This document shows positions 1-8,008 of a DNA stretch of 64,000 bases, piece after piece. This stretch comes from Parvibaculum sp. Lineage in GTDB: Bacteria; Pseudomonadota; Alphaproteobacteria; Parvibaculales; Parvibaculaceae. The notes beneath the pieces are model-generated. The model had not been told where the DNA came from, ran no database searches, and saw only the letters and a program-made list of their open reading frames with translations. A program made the translations under genes and the position numbers. Where the stretch lies: contig JAUSMV010000012.1 in NCBI GenBank assembly GCA_030645235.1, positions 372,001 through 436,000 of the forward strand, read 5' to 3'. Numbering within the stretch: the stretch's first letter is position 1; each line of letters starts with the position of its first letter.

Positions 1-448
1 CGCCGGGCGAGCGCGTCAGATCCCACGGGTTATGTGTGGCACCGTAGAGGCGTGGTTCGGTTGTGGGCGCGAGGCCGAATTCGGGCGAATTGGTTTTGCC
101 GAAAATGACGACGCCTGCTTTGAGATAGCGGTCGGTCAGCGTTGAATTGTGATCGGCCCTGTTGCCCTGAAAAGAGGCCGAGCCGAATGTTGTCACGGTG
201 CCGGTGAGCAGCAGGTGTAAATCTTTCAGCAGGAACGGCACGCCTTTGAACGGACCTTCCGGCAGGCCTTTAGCGATCTGCGCGCGCGCTTCTTCATAGT
301 GCTTGAAGGTAACGGCGTTGATTTTGGGATTTACTTTTTCGGTGCGCGCTATGGCTTCATCAAGCAACTCAGTGGCTGAGACTTTTTTTGTGGCAACGAG
401 TTCGGCAAGGCCAAGCCCGTCATATTGGTCATAGTCACTGATGGTCAT
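1..448 (-). CDS. amidase signature family hydrolase (N-terminal part, cut by window edge)
   Basis: The frame enters from the left edge, so only the first 149 residues are visible. They match the N-terminus of amidase-signature enzymes, which hydrolyse amides with a Ser-cisSer-Lys triad. The KGVPFLLKDL stretch at residues 68-77 carries the presumed catalytic Lys75, and GKTNSPEFG follows at 117-125. The glycine/serine-rich loop with the nucleophile would start just beyond the last visible residues (SPG). The ATG at 446-448 is preceded by GGGGAG at good spacing. The substrate cannot be told from this fragment; the GatA subunit is less likely than a stand-alone amidase but not excluded. Confidence 0.85.
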   Translation of the reverse strand, partial: MTISDYDQYDGLGLAELVATKKVSATELLDEAIARTEKVNPKINAVTFKHYEEARAQIAKGLPEGPFKGVPFLLKDLHLLLTGTVTTFGSASFQGNRADHNSTLTDRYLKAGVVIFGKTNSPEFGLAPTTEPRLYGATHNPWDLTRSPG

Positions 449-562
449 CGTCGCTCCCCAAAATTTTGCGTCACATTTTTGACCATCTTAAGGGGAGAAT
501 GGCGCAGCGTGCGAAATAGTTTGTCGAAACTTTGCCGATCACGCCCCCATAAGTGAGGACAA

Positions 563-919
563 ATGAAAATGAATTTTCGAATTCTATGTGGTGCCGCTGT
601 GATGGCGGTGACCATACTTAATGGCGGACATGGTTTTGCGGCGGAACAGTTTGATCCTGCGCTGATGCCGCATGACAAGGCGGCGCTCGTGGCGGTGAGC
701 GATACGCAGATGGGATTGCTGCGGCGCGCGGTGCGCTTTTGCAATGATCTCGGCCGCTCGCGGCACAATAATAATCTCTGCGTGGTGACGGATCTGGACC
801 GCGTTGTGCGCACGTCCGGTGATGAAGTGCTTAAGGCGTTTCACTGGACGCTGGCGCCGATCGATCGTTATGACGATAAGCGGTCGATGGTGGGATTGAC
901 GAAATATTTGAAGAAGTAG
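563..919 (+). CDS. small exported protein of unknown function
   Basis: This 118-residue protein has a clear Sec signal peptide: Lys/Arg at 2-6, a hydrophobic core to about 20, and a likely cut after GFA near residue 26. The mature part is about 90 residues with two cysteines (RFC and NLC, near 55 and 70) that could form a disulfide in the periplasm. I recognise no family. It stands alone, divergent from the amidase and convergent with wrbA, and a hairpin follows its stop. A start at the second Met (569) is equally possible. Confidence 0.7.
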   Translation: MKMNFRILCGAAVMAVTILNGGHGFAAEQFDPALMPHDKAALVAVSDTQMGLLRRAVRFCNDLGRSRHNNNLCVVTDLDRVVRTSGDEVLKAFHWTLAPIDRYDDKRSMVGLTKYLKK

Positions 920-921
920 GA

Positions 922-946
922 CCCTCTCCCGGATAAAGGGAGAGGG
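922..946. terminator. pyrimidine/purine-rich hairpin between convergent genes
   Basis: Perfect 9-bp arms (CCCTCTCCC and GGGAGAGGG) enclose a 7-nt loop, right after the stop of the small exported protein and before the wrbA stop. There is no strong T-run, so it may be a weak bidirectional terminator. It resembles the pyrimidine-rich hairpins found elsewhere in the window. Confidence 0.6.
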
Positions 947-959
947 CTAAGTAAGAGTT

Positions 960-1565
960 TTACGCTTTCAGCTTCGCGGCAATCTTTGCGACATGCGCGC
1001 CCTGATATTTCGCCATGCCGAGTTCTTTTTCGCTGGGCTGACGTGAACCGTCCGAGCCGGCAATCGTGCCGGCACCATAGAACGAGCCGCCATGCACTTC
1101 GGAAATGTCGCCGATGCCCGGTGCACCGAAGGGGACGCCGACAATGACCATGCCGTGATGGAGGAGTGTCACATGCGTGGTGAGGATCGTGCTTTCATTG
1201 CCGATGCCTGTGCCGGTTGACGTGAAGACGCTGCCGACTTTGCCGATGAGTTTACCACCGGCCCAAAGCGCGCCGGTCTGGTCGAGGAACGAACGCATCT
1301 GGCCTGACATGTTGCCGAAGCGGGTCGGCACGCCAAGGATCACCGCGTCATAGTCGGCAAGCTCGTTCGGGGATGCGACGGGGGCTTTCTGATCCGTCTT
1401 CATGTGAGCGGCTTTCATTGCCTCTTCCGGCATGGTTTCGGGGACGCGCTTGATGTCGACGGTCGCGCCTGCCTCGCGCACACCGGCGGCGACGGCTTCG
1501 GCCATCTTCTCGATATGGCCCCATGAGGAATGATAGAGGACGAGAACTTTTGCGGAATTGGTCAT
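960..1565 (-). CDS. wrbA: NAD(P)H:quinone oxidoreductase, WrbA family
   Basis: A flavodoxin-like enzyme of 201 residues, the normal WrbA length. It makes two-electron reductions of quinones with FMN in the cytosol and is linked to oxidative stress protection. Visible motifs are the FMN phosphate loop ([15 protein letters not shown], about 10-24), [14 protein letters not shown] (78-91), the TSTGTG loop (115-120) and HHGM (136-139). AGGAG lies ahead of the ATG. It is divergent from a LysR gene 108 bp away, which may control it. Confidence 0.93.
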   Translation of the reverse strand: MTNSAKVLVLYHSSWGHIEKMAEAVAAGVREAGATVDIKRVPETMPEEAMKAAHMKTDQKAPVASPNELADYDAVILGVPTRFGNMSGQMRSFLDQTGALWAGGKLIGKVGSVFTSTGTGIGNESTILTTHVTLLHHGMVIVGVPFGAPGIGDISEVHGGSFYGAGTIAGSDGSRQPSEKELGMAKYQGAHVAKIAAKLKA

Positions 1566-1673
1566 GTGAGGCTCCTGCCGGTTTGTGAGTGGCGTCGTTG
1601 GATCAAACCTATTTGCTCTTGATCGCGAAACAATCCATCATTTCAGGAACACTTTGTTTCATGAGGACACCTA

Positions 1674-2615
1674 ATGGCGCTTGATCTCAATGCTTTGGCG
1701 GTCTTTGCCAAAGTGGTGGAACTTGAAAGTTTCACCGCGGCGGCGGATGCGTTGAAGCTGTCGAAGTCGATGGTGAGCCGTCAGATTTCGGATCTCGAAG
1801 ATGAGATGAAGGTTCGGCTTCTGAACCGGACGACGCGCAAGCTGTCGGTGACGGAGGCGGGCGCGGTGGTCTATGCGCGGGCGGCACGGATCGTCATGGA
1901 GGCCCATGAGGCCGAGCGCGATGCCAATTGCATTGAGGGCGCGGTGCGCGGGAAGCTGCGGATCAATGCGCCGATGAGTTTCGGAATTTCGGAACTCGGA
2001 CCCGTGATGCCGAAATTCATGGCGCGCTATCCCGAGCTTGTGGTTGATCTTGCGCTGAGTGATCGCCGCGTTGATCTGATGGAGGAAGGCTTCGATGTGT
2101 CGATGCGGATTTCGACGCTCGACGATTCAAGTCTTATCGCACGGCAATTGGCGCCGGTGCGTCTCGTGCTGGTGGGTTCGCCTGACTACTTCAAAGAGCA
2201 TGGTGTGCCGCGTCATCCGAATGATCTGAAAGCGCATCGCTTCGTGCTTTATTCGCTGCGCTCGCGGCCGGAGTTGATGGAATTTCGCGATCCCGGCGGC
2301 AAGCCGGTTGAGGTGGATGTGAAGGGAAGTTTCTATTGCAACAATGCTGACGCGATGCAGGGCATCCTGCGTGCGGGGCAGGCGATGTGTCTCGCGCCGA
2401 TGTTTCTTTGTGCCGATGCGCTGCGCGACGGCGGGCTTGTCTCGGTGCTTGATGAATGGGAGCCGGAGCCTTTAACGCTGCATGTTATTTATCCGCATAC
2501 GCAGCATTTATCGGCCAAGGTCCGCGCGTTTGTGGATTTTGCGGTGGAGGAATTCGGGCCCGGCAAGGCGCGATGGCTGCTGGATGCGGGGCCGAGGGAG
2601 AAGAAGAAAAAATAA
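1674..2615 (+). CDS. LysR family transcriptional regulator
   Basis: A 313-residue protein with an N-terminal winged HTH (about 1-60, with SFTAAADALKLSKSMVSRQI as recognition region) and a C-terminal effector-binding domain from about 90 on. Size and layout are those of LysR activators/repressors. It begins with ATG after GAGGAC and is divergent from wrbA, the arrangement in which LysR proteins commonly regulate their neighbour. The tail ends in a run of lysines. The inducer is unknown. Confidence 0.9.
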   Translation: MALDLNALAVFAKVVELESFTAAADALKLSKSMVSRQISDLEDEMKVRLLNRTTRKLSVTEAGAVVYARAARIVMEAHEAERDANCIEGAVRGKLRINAPMSFGISELGPVMPKFMARYPELVVDLALSDRRVDLMEEGFDVSMRISTLDDSSLIARQLAPVRLVLVGSPDYFKEHGVPRHPNDLKAHRFVLYSLRSRPELMEFRDPGGKPVEVDVKGSFYCNNADAMQGILRAGQAMCLAPMFLCADALRDGGLVSVLDEWEPEPLTLHVIYPHTQHLSAKVRAFVDFAVEEFGPGKARWLLDAGPREKKKK

Positions 2616-2620
2616 GAAGA

Positions 2621-2657
2621 CCCCCCTCCCTAGCCCTCCCCCTCAAGGGGGGAGGGG
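2621..2657. repeat. pyrimidine-rich palindrome (CCCTCCC...GGGAGGG type)
   Basis: A run of Cs and Ts pairs with a run of Gs and As around a CTCAAG-type centre, immediately after the LysR stop. Similar hairpins occur near 55.0 and 62.4-62.6 kb, always at gene ends or between genes. Confidence 0.6.
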
Positions 2658-2668
2658 ACTTAAGAAAC

Positions 2669-2866
2669 GGGGGATAAGAAAAATTCAGGCTCGAATGAAG
2701 CTCGAAACACTCAGTATTTCTTGCAAGAGATCGAGTGTTTCCATGTCGAGATTGTTAGTCAGTTCGTCGAGCCTTTGAGTGTCGGGCGCGAAAGCCAATC
2801 CCCGGATGAGGATAGATTCGGGCTTTTGGGGGTCTATCCCGCAAGATTATCATCAGGCGGGGATAA
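2669..2866 (+). repeat. three-copy intergenic repeat, copy A
   Basis: This copy starts at a GGGGGATAAG box and ends at GCGGGGATAA. Its conserved core at 2716-2771 begins ATTTCTTGCAAGAGAT and ends GTTCGTCGAG. The core is 56 nt long in all three copies (also 20255-20310 and 50162-50217), with only a few substitutions. The core holds the 10-bp palindrome TCTTGCAAGA and two GAGATYG boxes. TATCCC/GGGGATA boxes near the right end could pair. It is not a known insertion sequence to me. Confidence 0.8.
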
Positions 2867-2872
2867 ATATGG

Positions 2873-2909
2873 AAAAAGGCGCGGAGTTTTTGCTCCGCGC
2901 CTTTTTTTT
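2873..2909. terminator. bidirectional rho-independent terminator
   Basis: A GC-rich stem (GGCGCGGAG paired with CTCCGCGCC) is flanked by five As on the left and eight Ts on the right. It would stop transcripts from both the LysR gene (+) and the SDR gene (-). Confidence 0.9.
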
Positions 2910-2931
2910 AGTCACTCGTGCGTTCAAAGTC

Positions 2932-3846
2932 TCACACAGGTTCCCATGTGAAGACGGAACCCGTTGCGCCGAGGTCCGTGTAGCCGCCTTCCATCGCGGG
3001 GATGCCGTGGCTCAGGATTGTTTCGGGTGTCCAGCCGTCGATGCGGGCGACGCTTTTGACGGGGCGGGGCTGCGAGAAGAGGACGATCTCGTTGCCGCGG
3101 ACGGAGAAGATCTGGCCGCTGGTGGTGCAGGACGGTGCGGCAAGCGCCACGGAGAAGTTGCCGACCTGTTCGGCGCGCATCGCATTTTTCATGCGGTCAA
3201 CGCGCTGGGCGGAGGCTTCGTCCTTCACAGGGATCGTGGCGATCATGCGGGTCCATGCAAACGGCGCGATGATGTTGGAGCGCACGTTCTTGGATGCCCC
3301 TTCCATCGCGATGATGCGCGAGAGACCGGCGATGCCCATTTTGGCGGCGGCGTAGTTGGCCTGACCGATATTGCCGATGAGGCCGGAGGTTGACGTGAAC
3401 AGAACGAAGTTGCCTTCCTGCTGTTCGCGGAAATGATTGATCGCGGCGCGCGTGATGTTGTAGCTGCCCTTCAGATGCACTTCGAGAACGGCGTCCCAGT
3501 CTTCGTCGGGCATTTTGTGGAACATGCCGTCGCGCAGGATGCCGGCGGGGCTGATGATCGAGTGGAGGCCGCCGAATGTGTCGAGCGCCTGCGCGATCAT
3601 GTTTTCAGCGCCGGACTTCAGTGACACGCTGTCGGAGTTGGCCACCGCTTCGCCGCCTGCGGCCTTGATTTCATCGACGGTCTTTTGAGCAGCGGAGGCA
3701 TTGCCTTCGTCGCCGCCTTTGACCGAGCCGCCCAGATCGTTCACGACGACCTTCGCGCCCTGCTTTGCCGCGATCATCGCGCATTCTTTGCCGATGCCGC
3801 CCGCAGCGCCTGTGACCAGCACCACTTTGCCTTCAAGAAGTCCCAT
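2932..3846 (-). CDS. SDR oxidoreductase, 3-hydroxyacyl-CoA dehydrogenase-like
   Basis: This 304-residue short-chain dehydrogenase resembles the dehydrogenase domain of multifunctional beta-oxidation enzyme type 2 (HSD17B4-like). It shows TGAAGGIG for NAD binding (12-19), NDLGG (36-40), the catalytic Ser152, Tyr165 and Lys169 (YAAAK), and GNIGQANY. It is probably NAD-dependent and acts on a hydroxyacyl-CoA or similar substrate in the cytosol. The usual NNAG motif reads SPAG at 99-102, so the structural Asn is missing. The start follows GGGAGA. It is a single-gene unit ending at a strong terminator. Confidence 0.85.
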   Translation of the reverse strand: MGLLEGKVVLVTGAAGGIGKECAMIAAKQGAKVVVNDLGGSVKGGDEGNASAAQKTVDEIKAAGGEAVANSDSVSLKSGAENMIAQALDTFGGLHSIISPAGILRDGMFHKMPDEDWDAVLEVHLKGSYNITRAAINHFREQQEGNFVLFTSTSGLIGNIGQANYAAAKMGIAGLSRIIAMEGASKNVRSNIIAPFAWTRMIATIPVKDEASAQRVDRMKNAMRAEQVGNFSVALAAPSCTTSGQIFSVRGNEIVLFSQPRPVKSVARIDGWTPETILSHGIPAMEGGYTDLGATGSVFTWEPV

Positions 3847-4175
3847 GTGACCGTCTCCCTTGTTCGGTTCTTCGTCTGTTGGGGCGCAAGCTAACCGAAG
3901 CGGGCGGGGCGGTTCCAGATTTTTTTGGGGCCTTGTGGCCTCCCGGACGCTTTACGTTGGCGTTTCATCATGATATCCGGCTCTTATAGGTGACGGATTG
4001 CCGGTTTCGGCACGTTCAGGACATGACATGACGCAGGTGTTTATTCAGCGACGACGAATTGGCTTCGGGGGCTTTGCAGCTTCCGTCGGGCCACGCGCTG
4101 GCGTCAGGGGTTTTGGCTGGTCTTGAATGAGGCCGCGCTGACCCTGCGGCGGGTGCCTCTTTTTCAAAGGCTCAG
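3847..4175. other. intergenic stretch without a supported gene
   Basis: This 329-bp region lies between the divergent SDR and GNAT genes and must hold both promoters. A 32-codon frame at 4028-4126 has no clear ribosome site or recognisable product. No repeat or hairpin of note was seen. Confidence 0.5.
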
Positions 4176-4748
4176 ATGAACCCGTCCGGATCAGGTCCAA
4201 TGCAAGATATCGTCACCGACACTGCGCAACTCAATGCCCATCTTTATGACATCGAACATCAACGGCCAGAACATGCCGCTGACATCGAAGCTTTGCTCGA
4301 CCTCTGCTTTGGTCCGGGGCGCTATGCCAAGACCGCGCAGCGTTTGCGCGAGGGCAATGAGGCTGTGCCGGAGCTTTGCTATGTCGCTTTTCAGGGCGAA
4401 GGAGCGGCGCGCAAGCTTGTCGGCTCACTCACGTTCTGGCCGGTGAATATAGGCGGTGTGCCGGGCCTGATGCTCGGGCCGCTCGCCGTGGTGCCTGCCA
4501 TTCGCGGGCAGGGTATCGGCGTCAACATGATGCGGCGCGGATTGGATGACGCCAAGCGCCTCGGCTACCGGCTCATCATATTGGTGGGCGACGAACCCTA
4601 TTACGTGAAAGTGGGCTTTGGCCCTGTGCCGCCCGGCCGCCTCACCATGCCGGGGCCGGTCGATCCGTCGCGGCTGTTGTTCCGTGAGCTGGATATCGGC
4701 GCGCTCGCCCATGCCCATGGGGCGATTACGAAGCCGGTGACGGGCTAA
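4176..4748 (+). CDS. GNAT family N-acetyltransferase (YhbS-like)
   Basis: A 190-residue protein with the GNAT fold. Motif A, GPLAVVPAIRGQGIGVNMM (101-119), carries the R/QxxGxG acetyl-CoA pyrophosphate loop, and YVKVGFGPVP near 150 is the conserved C-terminal segment of YhbS-type enzymes. It transfers an acetyl group from acetyl-CoA to an unknown amine. The ATG at 4176 follows AAGG; an internal ATG at 4200 is an alternative. It stands alone. Confidence 0.85.
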   Translation: MNPSGSGPMQDIVTDTAQLNAHLYDIEHQRPEHAADIEALLDLCFGPGRYAKTAQRLREGNEAVPELCYVAFQGEGAARKLVGSLTFWPVNIGGVPGLMLGPLAVVPAIRGQGIGVNMMRRGLDDAKRLGYRLIILVGDEPYYVKVGFGPVPPGRLTMPGPVDPSRLLFRELDIGALAHAHGAITKPVTG

Positions 4749-4861
4749 CGGTGCAATTGCCGCCATGTGAAACATGGTTAGGAATTTGTTATCAAATGAT
4801 CTTTATGCTTTCGGAACGGTTAACCGGCCTTTGTATGAGGCCGAGCCGGAAGGGCATGAAA

Positions 4862-5611
4862 ATGGGCTTTGGCGTCAGCGATCTGAAGATGTTTGAAACG
4901 GTGTTCAAGGACCCGTCGGTCAAGGATCGTTCGGAGTTGCAGGTCCTGTCGCTTGGCTATGCCGACGTCATCATAAGCGACGCGGCCTATTTCAAACATT
5001 TTCGCCGTGTGAACTGGAAAGCACTCCTGAAGGGTCGCGACAATCGCGAAAAACTCTTGGCCATTCACAATGGAAATCCGGAACAGGTTTCCGTTGTGCC
5101 GACACTCGATTCATTTTTCACGCTTTACGGCAATGTAAAAGTCGATGTGCTCGACTTTGCCAAATATGAGGGCAGCGAGATCATTCAGGACCTGAATGAT
5201 CCGGTGCCTGATGGTCTTGTCGAAAAATATGATTTCGTCATCGACGGCGGTGCGACCGAGCATGTGTTTGATATTGCGCGCGCGTTGGTGAACTGCGCAA
5301 AGATGACCAAGGTGGGCGGCTTTGTTTATCATGCCGTTCCGATGAACATGCTCAATCACGGCTTTTATAATTTAAGCCCGACATTGCTTTGCGACTTCTA
5401 CGAAGATAACGGTTTTGAAGTCGTCAAATGCCTCGGCGTGCCATCTGGTGCGACGGATGATCCGAAGTTTTTTGATCTGCCGCCGGTGCAGCGCTTCAAT
5501 ATCAATGGTGGTGAAGCTTGCATGCATTTTCTCGCGCGTCGTTTGACAACGCGTGAGACATTCGTCCGGCCGATCCAGCGCAAGTACCGCGACATTGAGG
5601 CCTGGCGCTAA
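4862..5611 (+). CDS. methyltransferase-like protein, class I fold, unknown substrate
   Basis: This 249-residue protein has the second half of a class I SAM-methyltransferase. FDVIDG-like YDFVIDGGATEHVFD, then a helix and GGFVYHAVPMNM, match the motif II/post-motif region, and DLNDPVP precedes it. The glycine-rich motif I is weak (LQVLSLGYADV), so SAM binding is inferred only. The frame is open back to 4751. I chose 4862 because GGAAGGG lies 7 nt ahead, while ATGs at 4835 and 4856 are poorly placed. It stands between two GNAT genes. It could be a degenerate or specialised methyltransferase. Confidence 0.7.
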   Translation: MGFGVSDLKMFETVFKDPSVKDRSELQVLSLGYADVIISDAAYFKHFRRVNWKALLKGRDNREKLLAIHNGNPEQVSVVPTLDSFFTLYGNVKVDVLDFAKYEGSEIIQDLNDPVPDGLVEKYDFVIDGGATEHVFDIARALVNCAKMTKVGGFVYHAVPMNMLNHGFYNLSPTLLCDFYEDNGFEVVKCLGVPSGATDDPKFFDLPPVQRFNINGGEACMHFLARRLTTRETFVRPIQRKYRDIEAWR

Positions 5612-5614
5612 CGG

Positions 5615-6124
5615 CTAGCCGACGTCCAGCACCATGAAGCACGCATCGTCCTCATAGGTGGCAAGCTTTGCCTTGAGCGTGTCATCGCCTGCCAAGATTT
5701 CAAATCCTTGTGCGCTCCAGAACGCCCGCGAATTATTGACCGAGACAAGGCCGAGTTTGGCGAAGCCATGCGTGCGGGCGACATTTTTCAGTAACGGAAC
5801 GATAGCAACGCCGAGGCCCTGACCTCGGGCGGCGTTGGTGAGCGCGATGTCATGCAGGAAGAGGCAATCGGCATTTGCATCGAGTGCGGGGAGTACGGTG
5901 TTGAGCGGTGCGGGGCGTCCGATCTTTGAGGGATGCGCGATCGCATAGCCAATGGCTTTATCGTCATTGTCAGCGACAAAACAACCCGCGCCGAATAGCC
6001 CGAAACGGTTTTCCATTACGGCAATGTCTTCGGGGAAACCGGGATGGACGACAACGCCGATCGCATCCACCACCGGAATATCGGCAGCGGTCATGGAGCG
6101 CCAGCGGGAGGTTATTGTCGCCAT
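5615..6124 (-). CDS. GNAT family N-acetyltransferase
   Basis: A 169-residue GNAT protein. LHDIALTNAARGQGLGVAIV (90-109) is motif A with the RGQGLG acetyl-CoA loop, and NNSRAFWSAQGFEIL (about 130-145) is the motif B region with its usual Asn and Phe. The substrate is unknown. AAGGG lies ahead of the start. It is convergent with the methyltransferase-like gene and its stop is only 3 bp away. Confidence 0.85.
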   Translation of the reverse strand: MATITSRWRSMTAADIPVVDAIGVVVHPGFPEDIAVMENRFGLFGAGCFVADNDDKAIGYAIAHPSKIGRPAPLNTVLPALDANADCLFLHDIALTNAARGQGLGVAIVPLLKNVARTHGFAKLGLVSVNNSRAFWSAQGFEILAGDDTLKAKLATYEDDACFMVLDVG

Positions 6125-6233
6125 TGTCTCGGACCCTTAAAACGAGAGAGGTGTTTTATCGGACGAGACAGATGGCGACAAATGACATGTGGTCGCGGGC
6201 TCAGTTGAGGCTGCTTGTCAGTTCAGCTGCTTG

Positions 6234-7121
6234 TTAGTTCAGCTTCATGGCGGCGACGAGTTTCGGCACATTGTATTCAAACATGGCGGGGTAGCTCGCT
6301 GCGGGACCATCTGCCGGTGACAGAGCGTCTGAATAAAGTTCTCCGCTGAGCGTCGCACCTGTCTCGCGCGTCAGTGTTGTCATCAGGCGCGGGTCGGACA
6401 TGTTCTCGATGAAGAGGGCTTTGATTTTTTCAGTTTTGATCTGGTCGATGAGACCGCCAAGGCTGCCGGCACTTGGTTCGGCATCGGTGCTGAGACCGGC
6501 GGGCGCGAGGAAGGTGACGCCATAAGCGTCGCCGAAATAGCCGAAGGCATCATGGGTGGAGATGACTTTGCGCTTGTCGGCGGGTATGGATGAAATTTCC
6601 GTCCGTGTCCATGTGTCGAGCTTTTTGAGTCTTTCGACGAACCTATCGGCATTGGCTTTGTAGGTTGCGGCATTTTCAGGATCGGCTTTGGCGAGGCCTG
6701 CTTCAATGTTGCGGACATAGATGATGCCGTTTTTCAGACTCTGCCATGCGTGCGGGTCGAGTACGTTTTCGCCGTCTTCATTCATCATACGCGGGGTGAT
6801 GCCGAAGCTTGCGACGACATAGGGGGCTTTGGTGGCGGAGGCTTTGGCAAGTTTCTCTATCCAACCTTCGAAATGTATGCCGTTGATGATGATGAGGCCG
6901 GCATCATGGAGCGTCTTGGCGTCTTTCGGTGCGGGTTCGAATGTATGCGCGTCGCCGTCCGGGCCGACCAATGTTGTCAGCGCGATTTTGTCGCCGCCGA
7001 CTTCCTGCGTCATGTCACCGATGACGCTGAAGCTTGCCACGACTTTAAGTGGCTCTGCGAGTGCAGGTGTTGCGAGGAGAAGGAGAGAAAGAGCAAGCGG
7101 GGCAAAGAGGGTTTTTTTCAT
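6234..7121 (-). CDS. znuA: zinc ABC transporter, periplasmic binding protein
   Basis: A 295-residue cluster A-I (TroA/ZnuA) solute-binding protein with a signal peptide (MKKTLFAPLAL...ALA, cut near 22). The four likely metal ligands are His59 (DAHTFEP), His124 (DPHAW), His190 (STHDAFGYF) and Asp265. A His rather than Glu at the third site favours zinc over manganese. The long His-rich loop of gamma-proteobacterial ZnuA is absent. It is the last gene of a Zur-boxed operon. A TTG overlapping the znuB stop is in frame, but the ATG at 7121 gives the proper signal peptide. Confidence 0.92.
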   Translation of the reverse strand: MKKTLFAPLALSLLLLATPALAEPLKVVASFSVIGDMTQEVGGDKIALTTLVGPDGDAHTFEPAPKDAKTLHDAGLIIINGIHFEGWIEKLAKASATKAPYVVASFGITPRMMNEDGENVLDPHAWQSLKNGIIYVRNIEAGLAKADPENAATYKANADRFVERLKKLDTWTRTEISSIPADKRKVISTHDAFGYFGDAYGVTFLAPAGLSTDAEPSAGSLGGLIDQIKTEKIKALFIENMSDPRLMTTLTRETGATLSGELYSDALSPADGPAASYPAMFEYNVPKLVAAMKLN

Positions 7122-7132
7122 CGCTGTTGCTT

Positions 7133-8008
7133 TCAATGTTCGTGGAAATGGGCACCCGGAAAAAAGCGGGCGCGGATGGAGCCGTGGCGACCCAAAAGGA
7201 TCGAGCAGAGGTAGAACATACCTGCCGTCAGGATGATCGCGGGGCCGGAGGGCAGGTCATAGTGATAAGAAATGAGAAGCCCTGCCCATCCTGAGAAAAA
7301 CGCCATGGCGATGGAGAGGGCGGCGAGCGACCAGACTTCAATCGCCCAGAAGCGTGCGGCGGCGGCGGGCAGCATCATCAGACCCACAGCCATTAATGTG
7401 CCGAGTGCCTGAAAGCCCGCGACGAGATTGAGCACGACGAAGACGAGAAAGATGATGTGATAGAGCGAACCGCGCCCTGCGACGGCGCGGAGGAAACCCG
7501 GATCAAAACATTCAGCGACCAGCGGGCGATAGATGAGCGCGAGTGTGATGAGCGTGAGGGACGCGATGCCTGCAACGAGGAGGAGTGCGTCATTGTCCAC
7601 CGACAGGATCGAGCCGAAGAGGACATGCAGCAGATCGACATTGGAACCGCGTAACGAAACAATGAGGACGCCTGCGGCAAGGCTGATGAGATAAAAGCCT
7701 GCAAAGCTTGCATCCTCACGCTGGTCCGTGATGCGGCTGATAAGACCGGCGAGCAGCGCGACAGCGAGGCCTACGGCGAGGCCGCCGATGGACATGGCCC
7801 AGAGCGACAGACCGGCGACGAGAAAACCGATGGCAGCACCGGGCAAGATCGCATGGCTCATGGAATCACCTATGAGGCTCATGCGGCGCAATACGAGGAA
7901 TGTGCCGATGGGGCCGGAGCCGAGCGCCAGCGCAAAGCAGGCGATGAGCGCGCGGCGCATGAAGCCATAGTCAGCGAAAGGTGCGATGAGATGGGCGTAG
8001 AGGTCCAT
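7133..8008 (-). CDS. znuB: zinc ABC transporter, permease
   Basis: A 291-residue integral membrane protein of the ABC-3 family with about eight or nine hydrophobic helices. It would form the channel that takes Zn2+ from ZnuA. RRMSLIGDSMSHAILPG (41-57) is the family's conserved segment that contacts the ATPase. The start overlaps the znuC stop by one base (TGATG), indicating translational coupling. The C-terminus ends in HFHEH. Confidence 0.92.
   Translation of the reverse strand: MDLYAHLIAPFADYGFMRRALIACFALALGSGPIGTFLVLRRMSLIGDSMSHAILPGAAIGFLVAGLSLWAMSIGGLAVGLAVALLAGLISRITDQREDASFAGFYLISLAAGVLIVSLRGSNVDLLHVLFGSILSVDNDALLLVAGIASLTLITLALIYRPLVAECFDPGFLRAVAGRGSLYHIIFLVFVVLNLVAGFQALGTLMAVGLMMLPAAAARFWAIEVWSLAALSIAMAFFSGWAGLLISYHYDLPSGPAIILTAGMFYLCSILLGRHGSIRARFFPGAHFHEH

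Larger units (their letters stand above)
2616..2931. other. gene-free stretch holding a hairpin, repeat copy A and a terminator
   Basis: This 316-bp gap lies between the convergent LysR and SDR genes. In order it contains a pyrimidine-rich hairpin (2621-2657), the first copy of the 56-nt-core intergenic repeat (2669-2866) and a strong bidirectional terminator (2873-2909). No convincing gene is present. Confidence 0.8.

Noticed and set aside
2716-2771. Protein-coding reading of the three-copy repeat core (either strand)
   Set aside because: The frames have no shared start or end among copies. On the minus strand most core differences change the residue, and on the plus strand changes are about half silent. 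This is too little to support a gene.
4028-4126. 32-codon frame ahead of the first GNAT gene
   Set aside because: No ribosome site, no conserved look, and ordinary for GC-rich spacer.
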